Below the pieces are notes generated by a model. It saw only the letters and a list, made by a program, of their open reading frames with translations. It did no database searches and had not been told where the DNA came from. From positions 1 to 24,980 of the forward strand of contig SHLN01000006.1 in the NCBI GenBank assembly GCA_004283105.1: a stretch of DNA of 24,980 nt, read 5' to 3'. Of the stretch, positions 12,657 to 20,421 are shown in pieces (the first letter of the stretch is position 1; each line of letters begins with the position of its first letter). The stretch is from Acidimicrobiia bacterium. Its GTDB lineage: Bacteria; Actinomycetota; Acidimicrobiia; Spongiisociales; SHLN01. A program made the translations under genes and the position numbers.

Positions 12657-15600
12657 CCACCATCACACCGAGCTCAGAGCAGCAGGCGATCATCGACTTC
12701 CCGCTCAAACCCCTCCGGGTCGACGCAGGCGCAGGGACCGGCAAGACCACGACCATGGCCCTTCGACTGGCCCGCCTGCTCAATACCGGCCAGGTCGATG
12801 CCGCCCTCGGAATCACCTTCACGAACAAGGCTTCCCAGGAACTCCGCGAACGCATCGAAACCATGCGCTCCTCACCCGACCTCGGGGCAGTCGAGGTCGC
12901 CACCTATCACGGTTTTGCCCACAGCCTGCTCAGTGAGTTCGGCGCCTACGTCGGGGTGGAACGGACCGCACGCCTCATCACACCGGGATTTGTCCGTCAG
13001 TTGATGCGGGACTCCCTCGGGAAAGGAACCTACGAGGCGCTCGACCTCGCCGCTCCCGGTTATCGAGTGGAAGAGATGGCTGCCCTGAGCGGCCAATTGT
13101 CCGACAACCTTGGACATCCCGGCCGGGTGGAGCCGCTCGCAGGAGACGTCGGCGCCAAGCGGGCCGAGCTGCTCGAGGCCCTCGAACGATACGAACAGCT
13201 CAAGCGGGAGATCGGTGTCGTCGACTACGGCGATCTCATCAGGCTCGCCCATCGCCTCCTCGACGAAGTCCCGGCCGTCGTCGCCCAGATCCGGAACCGG
13301 TTCCAGGTCGTGCTGCTCGACGAGTACCAGGACACCAATCCGGCCCAGCGCGAGCTGCTCCGGCTCGTGTTCGGCGACGGATTCCCGGTCACCGCCGTCG
13401 GTGACGCCGATCAGACCATCTACGAGTGGCGGGGCGCCTCGCTCGAGAACTTCGCCGAGTTCCCCAGCCACTTCCCGGACGAGACCGGCCCGGCGGTCAC
13501 CCTTCCGCTCACCCTCAACCGGCGATCAGACATCGTCATCCTCGACGCCGCCAACGCCATTGCCGGCCAGATCACGAGCCGGGCAGGCGAGTTCGACCTC
13601 GCAGCGGTCGACGGGGCCGCCACCGGAGAGGTGGGGCACGGCTGGTTCCGGACCGCCGACGACGAGGCCCAGTGGGTCGCCGACTCGATCCTTGAGGCGA
13701 GTGCGGCCGGCACCGGCTGGGGGGAGATCGCCATCATCTTCCGGAAGAACGCCCAGATCCCGCTCGTGCGCGGTGTTCTCGCCGCCGCCGGTATCCCGGT
13801 CCAGGTGGTGAGCCTCGGTGGCTTGCTCCAGGTGCCGGAGGTGACAGACCTGTGGGCGTGGCTTCGCATCCTCGATGACCCGTCGGACGGTTCGGCATTG
13901 TTGCGAGTCCTCCTCGGTTCTCACTTCCAGCTCGGCCTCGGCGACCTGATGCCGCTCGCTCGATGGGTCCGGGACCAAACCGTCGATGCCGGAGCATCCG
14001 ACGACGACGCCGTGCCCGGGTTCTCCCTGCTCGAAGCGGCCTTCGCCGTGGAGGACTTCGAGCGGGACGGCGTCACCGAGATCATGGGCCGGTTCCGCAG
14101 GCTCTATGAGCGACTGGTGGAGGACGCCCAGGGGGTGACCCTCGTTGAGTTGTGCCGGCGCATCCTGACGAGCCTCGGGGTGTGGATCGAGGTAGAGGCT
14201 CTCGAAGACGCGGCGTCCCGATCGGCCCGGCTCAATCTCTACCGCTTCCTCGACCTGGCCGAGTCATGGAGCCCGCTCGAGGGCCGGCCGTCCCTGACCG
14301 CCTTCCTCGGCTACCTCGGCACGCTGCTGGACGAGTCGGCGCCCGAGGAACTCGACCTGGCCCGGGTGGCTGAGGCCGACGCCGTCACGCTCATCACCGC
14401 CCACCGGGCCAAGGGTCTCGAATGGGATGTCGTGTTCCTTCCAGCCGTTGTGCAGGACACCTTCCCGGCCCGGCTGCGGGCGTTCGACGATCCCTTCTCG
14501 CGACCGTCCTCGCTTCCCTACTCGGCCCGGCTCGACGCGGCGGTGCTGCCGGTACTCGATCCCGACGACGAGAAGGGCCGCAAGGCCCTGCTCCGTCCCC
14601 GCCATCTCGACCAGGAATGGCGCACGGCCTATGTCGCCGCCACTCGCGCCCGCCATCGACTGCTGGTCTCGGGGGCCTTCTGGTACGGCCAGAAGCGGCC
14701 CAAGAAACCGAGCGCCCTGTTCGACCTCATAACAGACCTGCCGGGAGCGGTAACCCATGCGACCTGTGAGGAACCGGGCGAACGGCCAACCATTGCCGCC
14801 GCCACGGAGGGAATCCCGGCCCCCGATCCGCACTTCTCAGATGGTTGGGAGACGGCGCTCCGGTCCGCTATCGCCGATCCGGCCTGGCCGACCGCCCGGA
14901 CAACGAACCGGGCTGCGTACGATGACCAGGTGGATCAACTCTCATTGGTACTCGGGAGCCTTCCCGAGCCCGCCACCGGGGAAGGCGAATCTCCCTCCAC
15001 CACGTCAGTCTCGGGCCTCGTTACCTATGCGACCTGCCCAAAACGCTTCTACTGGAGCGAAGTCGATCGGCTTCCCCGGCGACCAGCCCCCTGGCTGAAG
15101 CGGGGAGTCGAACTGCATCGCAAGATCGAACTCCACAACCGCGGCGTTGTTCCTCTCGACCTGGCCGAGGACGACAGCTACGACTTCGTTCCCGATGAAG
15201 CCGAACCCAGAGCCGACGCTTACGTCACATTCCAGGAGTCCCGGTTTGCGGAGGTCAAACCGCGCTGGATCGAAGCCCCCTTCCTGCTGGCAAGCGACGA
15301 TCTTCGAATCCGGGGCCGCATCGACGCCGTCTACGACACCGCCGGGACCTGGGAGGTGGTCGACTTCAAGTCGGGTCGCCACCGGCCCGATCCGGCCCGG
15401 GCCGTACAGCTACAGGCCTATGCCGTAGCCGTGGACGAGGGAGCGCTCAGCGGCGAGCGTCCGGACGCATTCAGCGTCACCTTCGCCTACTTCGGTGATG
15501 GGCTCGAGGAAGTGACCGAGACCGTCGACGACGCCTGGCTCGACACCGCCCGCGACCGGATCACCGGGATTCTCTCGGGCATCAACGACGAGCAGTTCGA

Positions 15601-15685
15601 GCCAAGCCCGTCGGCCGCCTGTCACCACTGCGACTTCGCCAAGTTCTGCGAAGCCGGACAGGCGTGGCTGGCCGAAAACGAGTAG
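12653..15685 (+). CDS. adnB: AdnB-like UvrD-type helicase fused to a RecB-type Fe-S nuclease
   Basis: 1010 residues, start overlapping the adnA stop (ATGA). The Q motif SSEQQAI (7-13) precedes Walker A GAGTGKT (26-32, Lys31). ITFTNKASQELRERI is motif Ia, VLLDEYQDT (Asp223-Glu224) Walker B, GDADQTIYEWRGA motif III, LITAHRAKGLEWDVVF motif V and AYVAATRAR motif VI. Nuclease: YATCPKRFYW (Cys795), RGRIDAVYD (Asp891), VVDFKSG (Asp904, Lys906), QLQAYAVAV, then CHHCDFAKFC (Cys990, 993, 999). All helicase and nuclease residues are intact. The canonical Q motif fits the lead-motor subunit AdnB (Rv3201c type). With AdnA it should form a heterodimeric end-resection machine for double-strand break repair. 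Which subunit is A or B is judged by motif resemblance only. Confidence 0.85.
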   Translation: MTTITPSSEQQAIIDFPLKPLRVDAGAGTGKTTTMALRLARLLNTGQVDAALGITFTNKASQELRERIETMRSSPDLGAVEVATYHGFAHSLLSEFGAYVGVERTARLITPGFVRQLMRDSLGKGTYEALDLAAPGYRVEEMAALSGQLSDNLGHPGRVEPLAGDVGAKRAELLEALERYEQLKREIGVVDYGDLIRLAHRLLDEVPAVVAQIRNRFQVVLLDEYQDTNPAQRELLRLVFGDGFPVTAVGDADQTIYEWRGASLENFAEFPSHFPDETGPAVTLPLTLNRRSDIVILDAANAIAGQITSRAGEFDLAAVDGAATGEVGHGWFRTADDEAQWVADSILEASAAGTGWGEIAIIFRKNAQIPLVRGVLAAAGIPVQVVSLGGLLQVPEVTDLWAWLRILDDPSDGSALLRVLLGSHFQLGLGDLMPLARWVRDQTVDAGASDDDAVPGFSLLEAAFAVEDFERDGVTEIMGRFRRLYERLVEDAQGVTLVELCRRILTSLGVWIEVEALEDAASRSARLNLYRFLDLAESWSPLEGRPSLTAFLGYLGTLLDESAPEELDLARVAEADAVTLITAHRAKGLEWDVVFLPAVVQDTFPARLRAFDDPFSRPSSLPYSARLDAAVLPVLDPDDEKGRKALLRPRHLDQEWRTAYVAATRARHRLLVSGAFWYGQKRPKKPSALFDLITDLPGAVTHATCEEPGERPTIAAATEGIPAPDPHFSDGWETALRSAIADPAWPTARTTNRAAYDDQVDQLSLVLGSLPEPATGEGESPSTTSVSGLVTYATCPKRFYWSEVDRLPRRPAPWLKRGVELHRKIELHNRGVVPLDLAEDDSYDFVPDEAEPRADAYVTFQESRFAEVKPRWIEAPFLLASDDLRIRGRIDAVYDTAGTWEVVDFKSGRHRPDPARAVQLQAYAVAVDEGALSGERPDAFSVTFAYFGDGLEEVTETVDDAWLDTARDRITGILSGINDEQFEPSPSAACHHCDFAKFCEAGQAWLAENE

Positions 15686-15856
15686 GCGCCGGGGATCTGG
15701 ATGGCGCATGTTGCCGGATCTAGCGCGCCTTGGCTATCGCCGCGGGTGAGGTCGACGAAACCTGGACAGCCGCCTGGCTCCGAGAACGGGTCCAATTCAG
15801 CAACCAACCCTGACCAACGCCCGGGCACTGAGGTGCTCGGTTTCGGGCCGCCTCGA

Positions 15857-16618
15857 TCAGCCCTCGAAGATCACGCCCTTGCAGCTGATGGCGCCCTCGG
15901 CCTTGCCGAACTCGTCGACGTGCACCTCGACCACCTGTTCCCCCCGCTGTTCCAGCATCTCGATGGTCCGCGGCGCCGAAGCATCCGCCAGAAGCACATC
16001 GCCGATCCGAACCACGTTGGCTCCGTGCGGTTCGTCCGGGTGGGTCTCCAGCAGCTCGGCCCCGAGGAAGCCGAGATCGACGAAGGGGAAATGGACGATG
16101 AGCGTCTCGTCGTCGACCACTGTTGCCGCCGACTTGAGGTGGAGGACGTCTCGAACCGGCACGCCCTCCACCCGGTAGCCGAACGGGGCGACAAGATCGC
16201 CGAGGGCACGGATCCCGACCTCGTTTGACCGGGTGGTCTCCCCTACGAGAATCCGCTTGCCGAACACGATCACGTCGCCGCCGTCGAGGGTGGCAGGCGA
16301 CTCCATCGTCACGCACTCGCGGTAGGCGGCGAGGGCCGCCGCCACAGACGGGACCTCGCCGTGGCGCGAGTCGGCACCGGGCCGGAGCAGCACCGCCACC
16401 TCGGGCAGCACGAGCGCCGTGTCTTCCACGAAGACGGCATCGGGATGACCCGGCAGACGGTGCAATTCGATCACCAGTACGTCCAACGACCGGAGCACGG
16501 CGAGGTAGTCGTCGTGCTGGACGAGCGCCCGATCGACGTCGATCGGAACCCACTCGATGTGGGTCAGCTCGCAGTCGAGCAACTCTTCGCCGGTGGGCCG
16601 GGTGATCGCTATCAACAC
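15857..16618 (-). CDS. dimethylargininase (DDAH)-like amidinohydrolase
   Basis: 253 residues from GTG 16618. HPDAVFVEDTALVL (58-71) is the substrate-guanidine loop, ATLDGGDVIV (109-118) supplies the acidic residue (Asp112) of the triad, VLHLKSAAT (158-166) the catalytic His160, and GAISCKGVIF (242-251) the nucleophile Cys246 close to the C-terminus. Spacing and length match N-omega,N-omega-dimethylarginine dimethylaminohydrolase, which hydrolyses methylated arginine to citrulline and dimethylamine in the cytosol. Arginine deiminase is less likely because that enzyme is ~400 residues. The gene is divergent from DUF3097, with 65 bp holding both promoters, and convergent with adnB (171 bp between stops, where I see only a weak GCGCC/GGCGC stem). 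Confidence 0.85.
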   Translation of the reverse strand: MLIAITRPTGEELLDCELTHIEWVPIDVDRALVQHDDYLAVLRSLDVLVIELHRLPGHPDAVFVEDTALVLPEVAVLLRPGADSRHGEVPSVAAALAAYRECVTMESPATLDGGDVIVFGKRILVGETTRSNEVGIRALGDLVAPFGYRVEGVPVRDVLHLKSAATVVDDETLIVHFPFVDLGFLGAELLETHPDEPHGANVVRIGDVLLADASAPRTIEMLEQRGEQVVEVHVDEFGKAEGAISCKGVIFEG

Positions 16619-16624
16619 GGGCCC

Positions 16625-16630
16625 ACGCTA
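16625..16630 (-). promoter_or_regulatory. -10 box for the DDAH-like gene, leaderless type
   Basis: On the minus strand TAGCGT is followed by six bases (GGGCCC) and then the GTG start at 16618. No Shine-Dalgarno sequence. Confidence 0.45.
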
Positions 16631-16669
16631 GTTGGGCCCCAAACACCGGACCGGCGCAACCGTGCCCGG

Positions 16670-16675
16670 TAGCCT
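16670..16675 (+). promoter_or_regulatory. -10 box for the DUF3097 gene, leaderless type
   Basis: TAGCCT fits TAnnnT and lies 8 nt before the ATG at 16684; no Shine-Dalgarno sequence. Confidence 0.42.
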
Positions 16676-16683
16676 CACGCACC

Positions 16684-17511
16684 ATGTCTGACACCAATCG
16701 ATGGGCCGCCGACGACGTGATCGACGCCGACCGGCGAGCCGCCATCCCAGCCGATATCGAAGTGCCGCTCGGCATCGTCCTGACCCATCGCTCCACCCGG
16801 ACGACCGGGCAGGTTGTCGCATTCACCGAGGGCCAGCGCGTTGTCTTACAGGACGCAGCCGGCAACCGCCATGAGTTCGCCCCCATCGACGGGTTCTTCG
16901 AGCACGACGGAGCCAGAGTCGCCCTCCGGGCCCCGACAACGAAGGCCGAGGCTGCCACTCGCTACACCGCGTCCGGGTCCATCGAAACCGGAACCTCCCG
17001 AGCCAAGGTGGCCCGGGCCAGCCGGATCTGGGTGGAAGGTATTCACGACGCGGAGCTCATCGAGAAGATCTGGGGCGACGATTTGCGGGAAGAGGGCATC
17101 GTCGTTGAGCCGCTGCACGGCGCCGACGACCTGGGCGCAGCAGTGCGGGAGTTCGAGCCCGGCCCCGCCCGTCGGCTCGGCATCCTGCTCGACCACCTCG
17201 TCGACGGGTCGAAAGAGTCCCGCCTGGCGTCCGAGGTCAACAGCCCACACGTGCTCATCACCGGCCATCCCTATGTAGACATCTGGCAGGCGATCAAACC
17301 GACGGCCTTCGGGATCGAAGCCTGGCCGATCGTTCCCCGATCAGAACCGTGGAAGGAAGGGGTCGTGGCCGCCCTCGGGTTCCGGGAAGAAACCGGCCGG
17401 TTCTGGCGGGGAGTGCTCGGCTCGGTGAGCAGCTATGCCGATGTGGAAACGCCGCTTGTGAATGCAGTCGAGCAACTCATCGACTTCGTGACCGTTGAGG
17501 GCGATCTCTGA
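16684..17511 (+). CDS. DUF3097 family protein with TOPRIM-like motifs
   Basis: 275 residues. The middle part RIWVEGIHDAELIEKIWG (114-131, with Glu119) and LGILLDHLVDGSKESRLA (165-182, with Asp170 and Asp174) resemble the Glu and DxD elements of a TOPRIM nucleic-acid-binding fold. They match my recollection of DUF3097, a family conserved mainly in Actinobacteria. The N-terminal ~100 residues (PLGIVLTHRSTRTTGQVVAF) look like a small beta domain. The biochemical function is not known; a role in nucleic-acid metabolism is inferred from the fold only. It ends 4 bp from the convergent dtd stop, so no room exists for a separate terminator. Confidence 0.75.
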   Translation: MSDTNRWAADDVIDADRRAAIPADIEVPLGIVLTHRSTRTTGQVVAFTEGQRVVLQDAAGNRHEFAPIDGFFEHDGARVALRAPTTKAEAATRYTASGSIETGTSRAKVARASRIWVEGIHDAELIEKIWGDDLREEGIVVEPLHGADDLGAAVREFEPGPARRLGILLDHLVDGSKESRLASEVNSPHVLITGHPYVDIWQAIKPTAFGIEAWPIVPRSEPWKEGVVAALGFREETGRFWRGVLGSVSSYADVETPLVNAVEQLIDFVTVEGDL

Positions 17512-17515
17512 GCGG

Positions 17516-17971
17516 CTACTGAATCCGACCGTCGACGGTCTCGAGGATGATGGTGACCGGACCGTCGTTGATGAGATCGACCTCCATGTGAGCGCCGAAC
17601 TCCCCGTTGGCAACCGGCACCCCGTGGCTCGAGATCGCCCCGGCAAGACGCTGCACGAGTGGATCGGCCACTACCGGAATGGCTGCGTGCACGAATGACG
17701 GCCGGCGACCTTTCCGAACATCGGCCAGCAGCGTGAACTGGCTGATCACGAGCACCCCACCTCCGGCCTCCACCACCGACCGGTTCATCTTGCCCTCGTC
17801 ATCGGGGAAGATCCGCAATCCAACCAACTTGTCGGCCACGGCAATCGCGTCCGCCTCGCTATCGACGTCGCTCACCCCGACCAGCGCGGCCAGGCCGAGC
17901 TCGATCTGCCCGACGACGCTCCCCTCGACCGAGACCGAGGCCCGCGAGACCCGCTGAACAACGGCCCTCAC
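17516..17971 (-). CDS. dtd: D-aminoacyl-tRNA deacylase
   Basis: 151 residues: MRAVVQRVSRASVSVEGSVV at the N-terminus, LISQFTLL-type motif (VLVISQFTLLADVRKGRRPS, 74-93) that forms half of the active site, and NDGPVTIILE (134-143) in place of the usual NxGPVT motif. Length and order are those of DTD1. The enzyme removes D-amino acids (and glycine from tRNA-Ala) and protects translation. The start overlaps the stop of the upstream membrane-protein gene (ATGA), making it the last gene of a three-gene minus-strand operon. Confidence 0.94.
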   Translation of the reverse strand: MRAVVQRVSRASVSVEGSVVGQIELGLAALVGVSDVDSEADAIAVADKLVGLRIFPDDEGKMNRSVVEAGGGVLVISQFTLLADVRKGRRPSFVHAAIPVVADPLVQRLAGAISSHGVPVANGEFGAHMEVDLINDGPVTIILETVDGRIQ

Positions 17972-18840
17972 TCGGCCGCCACCGGTTCAGAGTCGGTGCC
18001 GAGCCGGGTGATGAGAAACACGAGGCCGGCACCGACCACGGCCAGGAGGAACGGGGCGGCGAACTCATCGGCGATAGGACCCGACAACTCCGGTCCGTCG
18101 ATGCCGTTCGGCCACGGCCACAGGACCCGGAGAGAACCGAGCAGCAATCCGGTAATGGCCGCCATGACGAGATCGTGATAGGTGTCGAGCGCCCAGTGAA
18201 GGACCGAGGAGAAGAGCGCCAGTCCGACCACCGCTCCGAGAATGACCAGCAGGAGAACGAGGTACTCACGGTCATTCACCGCCGCCAGCACCGCCTCGTA
18301 CATGCCGAGCATGAGCAAAAGGAACGAACCGGAAACACCCGGAAGGATCATGGCGCAGATCGCGACGGCACCTGCCACGAAGAAGATCCACGTCGCCGGA
18401 TTCTCTGCCTCACCAGAGCGGAGGCCGAGCAAGAAGAAGGCACCTACGGCAACGACAATGAAGGTCACCATTCGCAGCCGATCCCAGTTCGAGACCATCT
18501 TCCCGGCTACGAACACCGAGGCAAAGACCAGTCCGAAGAACAGCGCCGACAATTCAACCGGATAGTCCTCGAGGAAGTGTTCGATCACTCTGGCGAGGGT
18601 GACGAGTGCGACGGCCATACCGGCGAGAAGTGGCAGGAGAAACCCCCACTCAATGCTGCGAAGCCGCTCGAAGCCCTCCGAGAAGCGGAGCCGGACGAAG
18701 GCACTCAGCACCCCGGCACCACGGCGGATGTTGGAGATCAGCCGCGGATAGATGCCAACAATGAGCGCGACGGTGCCCCCGGACACGCCGGGGACCACGT
18801 CGGCCGATCCCATGAGAAATCCTCGTACGAAGTGCAGCAT
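17968..18840 (-). CDS. DUF368 membrane protein, PopT-like polyprenyl-phosphate transporter
   Basis: 290 residues with about eight to nine hydrophobic segments. Two related motifs, ADVVPGVSGGTVALIVGIY (13-31) and AMILPGVSGSFLLLMLGMY, lie in the two halves and mark the inverted-repeat architecture of DUF368. DUF368 proteins (PopT) have been implicated in returning undecaprenyl phosphate across the membrane for reuse in cell-wall synthesis; that role is established knowledge of the family, not shown here. Located 30 bp after the FlgM-like gene and overlapping dtd by four bases, so it is probably co-transcribed with both. Confidence 0.85.
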   Translation of the reverse strand: MLHFVRGFLMGSADVVPGVSGGTVALIVGIYPRLISNIRRGAGVLSAFVRLRFSEGFERLRSIEWGFLLPLLAGMAVALVTLARVIEHFLEDYPVELSALFFGLVFASVFVAGKMVSNWDRLRMVTFIVVAVGAFFLLGLRSGEAENPATWIFFVAGAVAICAMILPGVSGSFLLLMLGMYEAVLAAVNDREYLVLLLVILGAVVGLALFSSVLHWALDTYHDLVMAAITGLLLGSLRVLWPWPNGIDGPELSGPIADEFAAPFLLAVVGAGLVFLITRLGTDSEPVAAE

Positions 18841-18870
18841 CGAGCGATCAGCGTAGTTGCGAGCGGCGGA

Positions 18871-19035
18871 TCAGTTGCGGCGTCCCGATCGGCCTCGCCA
18901 GGTGAGAATGGACTCGGCCACCCAATCAGCCGGTATGTGGTAGGTGCCGGCGGAGATCTGGCGGGCAAGATCCCGGATGCGGTCTTGCCGGCTCTTCGGC
19001 CTGCTGGCCTCGGTCTTCTGAGGTGGTCTGTCCAT
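18871..19035 (-). CDS. small FlgM-like anti-sigma-28 factor homologue
   Basis: 54 residues starting MDRPPQKTEASRPKSRQDRI. Residues 17-41 (RQDRIRDLARQISAGTYHIP, then ADWVAESIL) match the C-terminal sigma-binding helices of FlgM, whose consensus is RI-x-LK-x2-I-x2-GTY-x4-VA-x2-I. It is much shorter than enterobacterial FlgM (97 residues), and no flagellar or sigma-28 gene lies in the window. Short FlgM-like proteins could sequester an ECF or sigma-28-type factor. A longer frame to 19125 exists but runs through the palindrome and repeat DNA. A perfect inverted repeat lies 36 bp upstream (19071-19090), so the gene is probably regulated. First gene of the flgM-like, DUF368, dtd operon. Confidence 0.62.
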   Translation of the reverse strand: MDRPPQKTEASRPKSRQDRIRDLARQISAGTYHIPADWVAESILTWRGRSGRRN

Positions 19036-19070
19036 GGGTACTATTTCGACCACTCTCCGTGGCCGTTTGA

Positions 19071-19090
19071 GTGCTATTGACAAATAGCAC
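19071..19090. promoter_or_regulatory. perfect 8+8 inverted repeat upstream of the FlgM-like gene
   Basis: GTGCTATT and AATAGCAC are perfect inverted repeats around GACA. AT-rich arms in a GC-rich genome, 36 bp ahead of the start codon at 19035, suggest an operator for a dimeric regulator. On the minus strand the centre reads TTGTCA, close to a -35 hexamer. Confidence 0.5.
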
Positions 19091-19143
19091 GATGTAGCTA
19101 GACAGTTAGTAGCTTGTTGGTCCACCGCTTTGAGTGGTGGTTT

Positions 19144-19206
19144 CGCTGTTCGCTGCTCGCTGCTCGCTGTCCGCTAGCGTTGACCGTTGACCGTTGACCG
19201 TTGACT
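19144..19206. repeat. heptamer tandem array E (CGCTGnT x5 then GTTGACC x4, one 7-bp phase)
   Basis: CGCTGTT, CGCTGCT, CGCTGCT, CGCTGTC, CGCTAGC (19144-19178) are followed without a phase shift by GTTGACC three times and GTTGACT (19179-19206). It lies between the 3' end of ychF and the FlgM-like gene. The GTTGACC unit is the same as in array A, 17 kb away. Just before it is a 5-bp hairpin CCACC/GGTGG (19122-19140). Confidence 0.88.
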
Positions 19207-19235
19207 TGGCCGACCGACAAGCCTTGCACCGGCTC

Positions 19236-20327
19236 CTAAACGTTGAACCGGAACAGAATGATGTCGGCTTCCTGGACGATGTAGTCCTTGCCCTCGAGAC
19301 GCCAGCGGCCGGCTTCCTTGGCGCCTTGCTCTCCACCGAACTCGATGAAGTCGTCGTAGCCGATCACCTCGGCCCGGATGAAGCCGCGCTCGAAATCGGT
19401 ATGGATGGACCCGGCCGCCTGGGGAGCCGTTGCGCCGTGACGAAACGGCCAGGCCCGCACCTGCTTGTCGCCCGACGTGAAGAACGTGTTGAGACCGAGC
19501 AGTTCATACCCGGCCCGGATCACGCGATCGAGCCCCGGTTCGGTCTGGCCGAGCTCGGCCAGAAAGTCGGCCCGATCATCGGGATCGAGCGCGGCAATCT
19601 CTCCTTCAACGGCCGCACAGATGACCACCACCGTGGAGTGCTGGGCGGCCGCATACTCCCGGACGAGGTCGACATACTTGTTGCCCAACGCTCCCGCCTC
19701 ATCGACGTTGGCGATGTACTCAACCGGCTTCATGGTGAGGAGGAACAGATCGCGGGCGACGAGACGCTCGTCGGGAGTCAGATCGAGGGTGCGGGCCGGC
19801 TTACCTTCGCCAAGGTGGGCGAGCACCCGCTCCAGAATGCCGACGGCTACCTGGGCGTCCTTATCCCCGGATTTGGCCTTGCGTCCGAACCGTTCCAGGG
19901 ACCGTTCGACGCTGCCGTAATCGGCGTAGATCAGCTCGAGATTGATCGTCTCGATATCTCGGATCGGATCGATGCTCCCGTCCACGTGGACGACATCGGT
20001 GTCCTCGAAACACCTGACGACGTGGACGATCGCGTTTGTTTCTCTGATGTGAGACAGGAACTTGTTACCGAGCCCTTCTCCCCGGGACGCCCCCTCGACG
20101 AGTCCGGCGATATCGACGAACTCGATAGCCGTCGGCACGATTTCGCCGGGCTGCACGATGTCGGCGATGGCCTTCAACCGGAGGTCGGGGACCTGGGCCA
20201 CCCCGAGATTCGGTTCGATGGTGGTAAAGGGGTAGTTCTCGGCCGGGATACCGGCATCGGTGAGCGCGTTGAAGAGCGTTGACTTCCCAACATTCGGGAG
20301 ACCGACGATCCCGCATTTGATTCCCAT
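19236..20327 (-). CDS. ychF: YchF (OLA1-type) GTPase/ATPase
   Basis: 363 residues starting MGIKCGIVGLPNVGKSTLFN, the G1 loop GLPNVGKS. FVDIAGLVEGASRGEGLGN is G3. IANVDE replaces the usual NKxD of G4, the reason YchF proteins can prefer ATP. The C-terminal TGS-like part ends in YIVQEADIILFRFNV. The protein binds ribosomes and affects translation under stress. ATG 20325-20327 is preceded by GAGGG with suitable spacing; the longer frame to 20564 runs across the divergent promoter region and has no homology. Length is exactly that of the family. Confidence 0.96.
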   Translation of the reverse strand: MGIKCGIVGLPNVGKSTLFNALTDAGIPAENYPFTTIEPNLGVAQVPDLRLKAIADIVQPGEIVPTAIEFVDIAGLVEGASRGEGLGNKFLSHIRETNAIVHVVRCFEDTDVVHVDGSIDPIRDIETINLELIYADYGSVERSLERFGRKAKSGDKDAQVAVGILERVLAHLGEGKPARTLDLTPDERLVARDLFLLTMKPVEYIANVDEAGALGNKYVDLVREYAAAQHSTVVVICAAVEGEIAALDPDDRADFLAELGQTEPGLDRVIRAGYELLGLNTFFTSGDKQVRAWPFRHGATAPQAAGSIHTDFERGFIRAEVIGYDDFIEFGGEQGAKEAGRWRLEGKDYIVQEADIILFRFNV

Positions 20328-20368
20328 TCGCGCCCTCGCAGCTAGGTATGAGCGCCGACACAGTAGCC

Positions 20369-20398
20369 CACCGGATCCTCCTGCCGGTGTGCTTTTTT
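20369..20398 (+). terminator. intrinsic-terminator-like hairpin just upstream of a plus-strand gene
   Basis: CACCGG (20369-20374) and CCGGTG (20384-20389) form a perfect 6-bp stem with a 9-nt loop, followed after three bases by six T. No plus-strand gene lies upstream of it: ychF is divergent, and the next gene starts at 20422. It may be an attenuator or a stop for antisense transcription. Confidence 0.55.
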
Positions 20399-20421
20399 CC
20401 AGAACTGCCGATAACCGGGGA

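Noticed and set aside
15720..16958. Minus-strand open frame of 412 codons
   Set aside because: It is a shadow of the DDAH-like and DUF3097 genes, arginine-rich and without domains.
18175..19080. Plus-strand open frame of 301 codons
   Set aside because: Shadow of the DUF368 and FlgM-like genes on the opposite strand, with a highly charged, domain-less translation.
19071..19143. Third, decayed copy of the Y tail
   Set aside because: On the minus strand ACTAACT, AGC and ATTTG occur in the same order as in the tail, but gaps are needed and the match is too weak.
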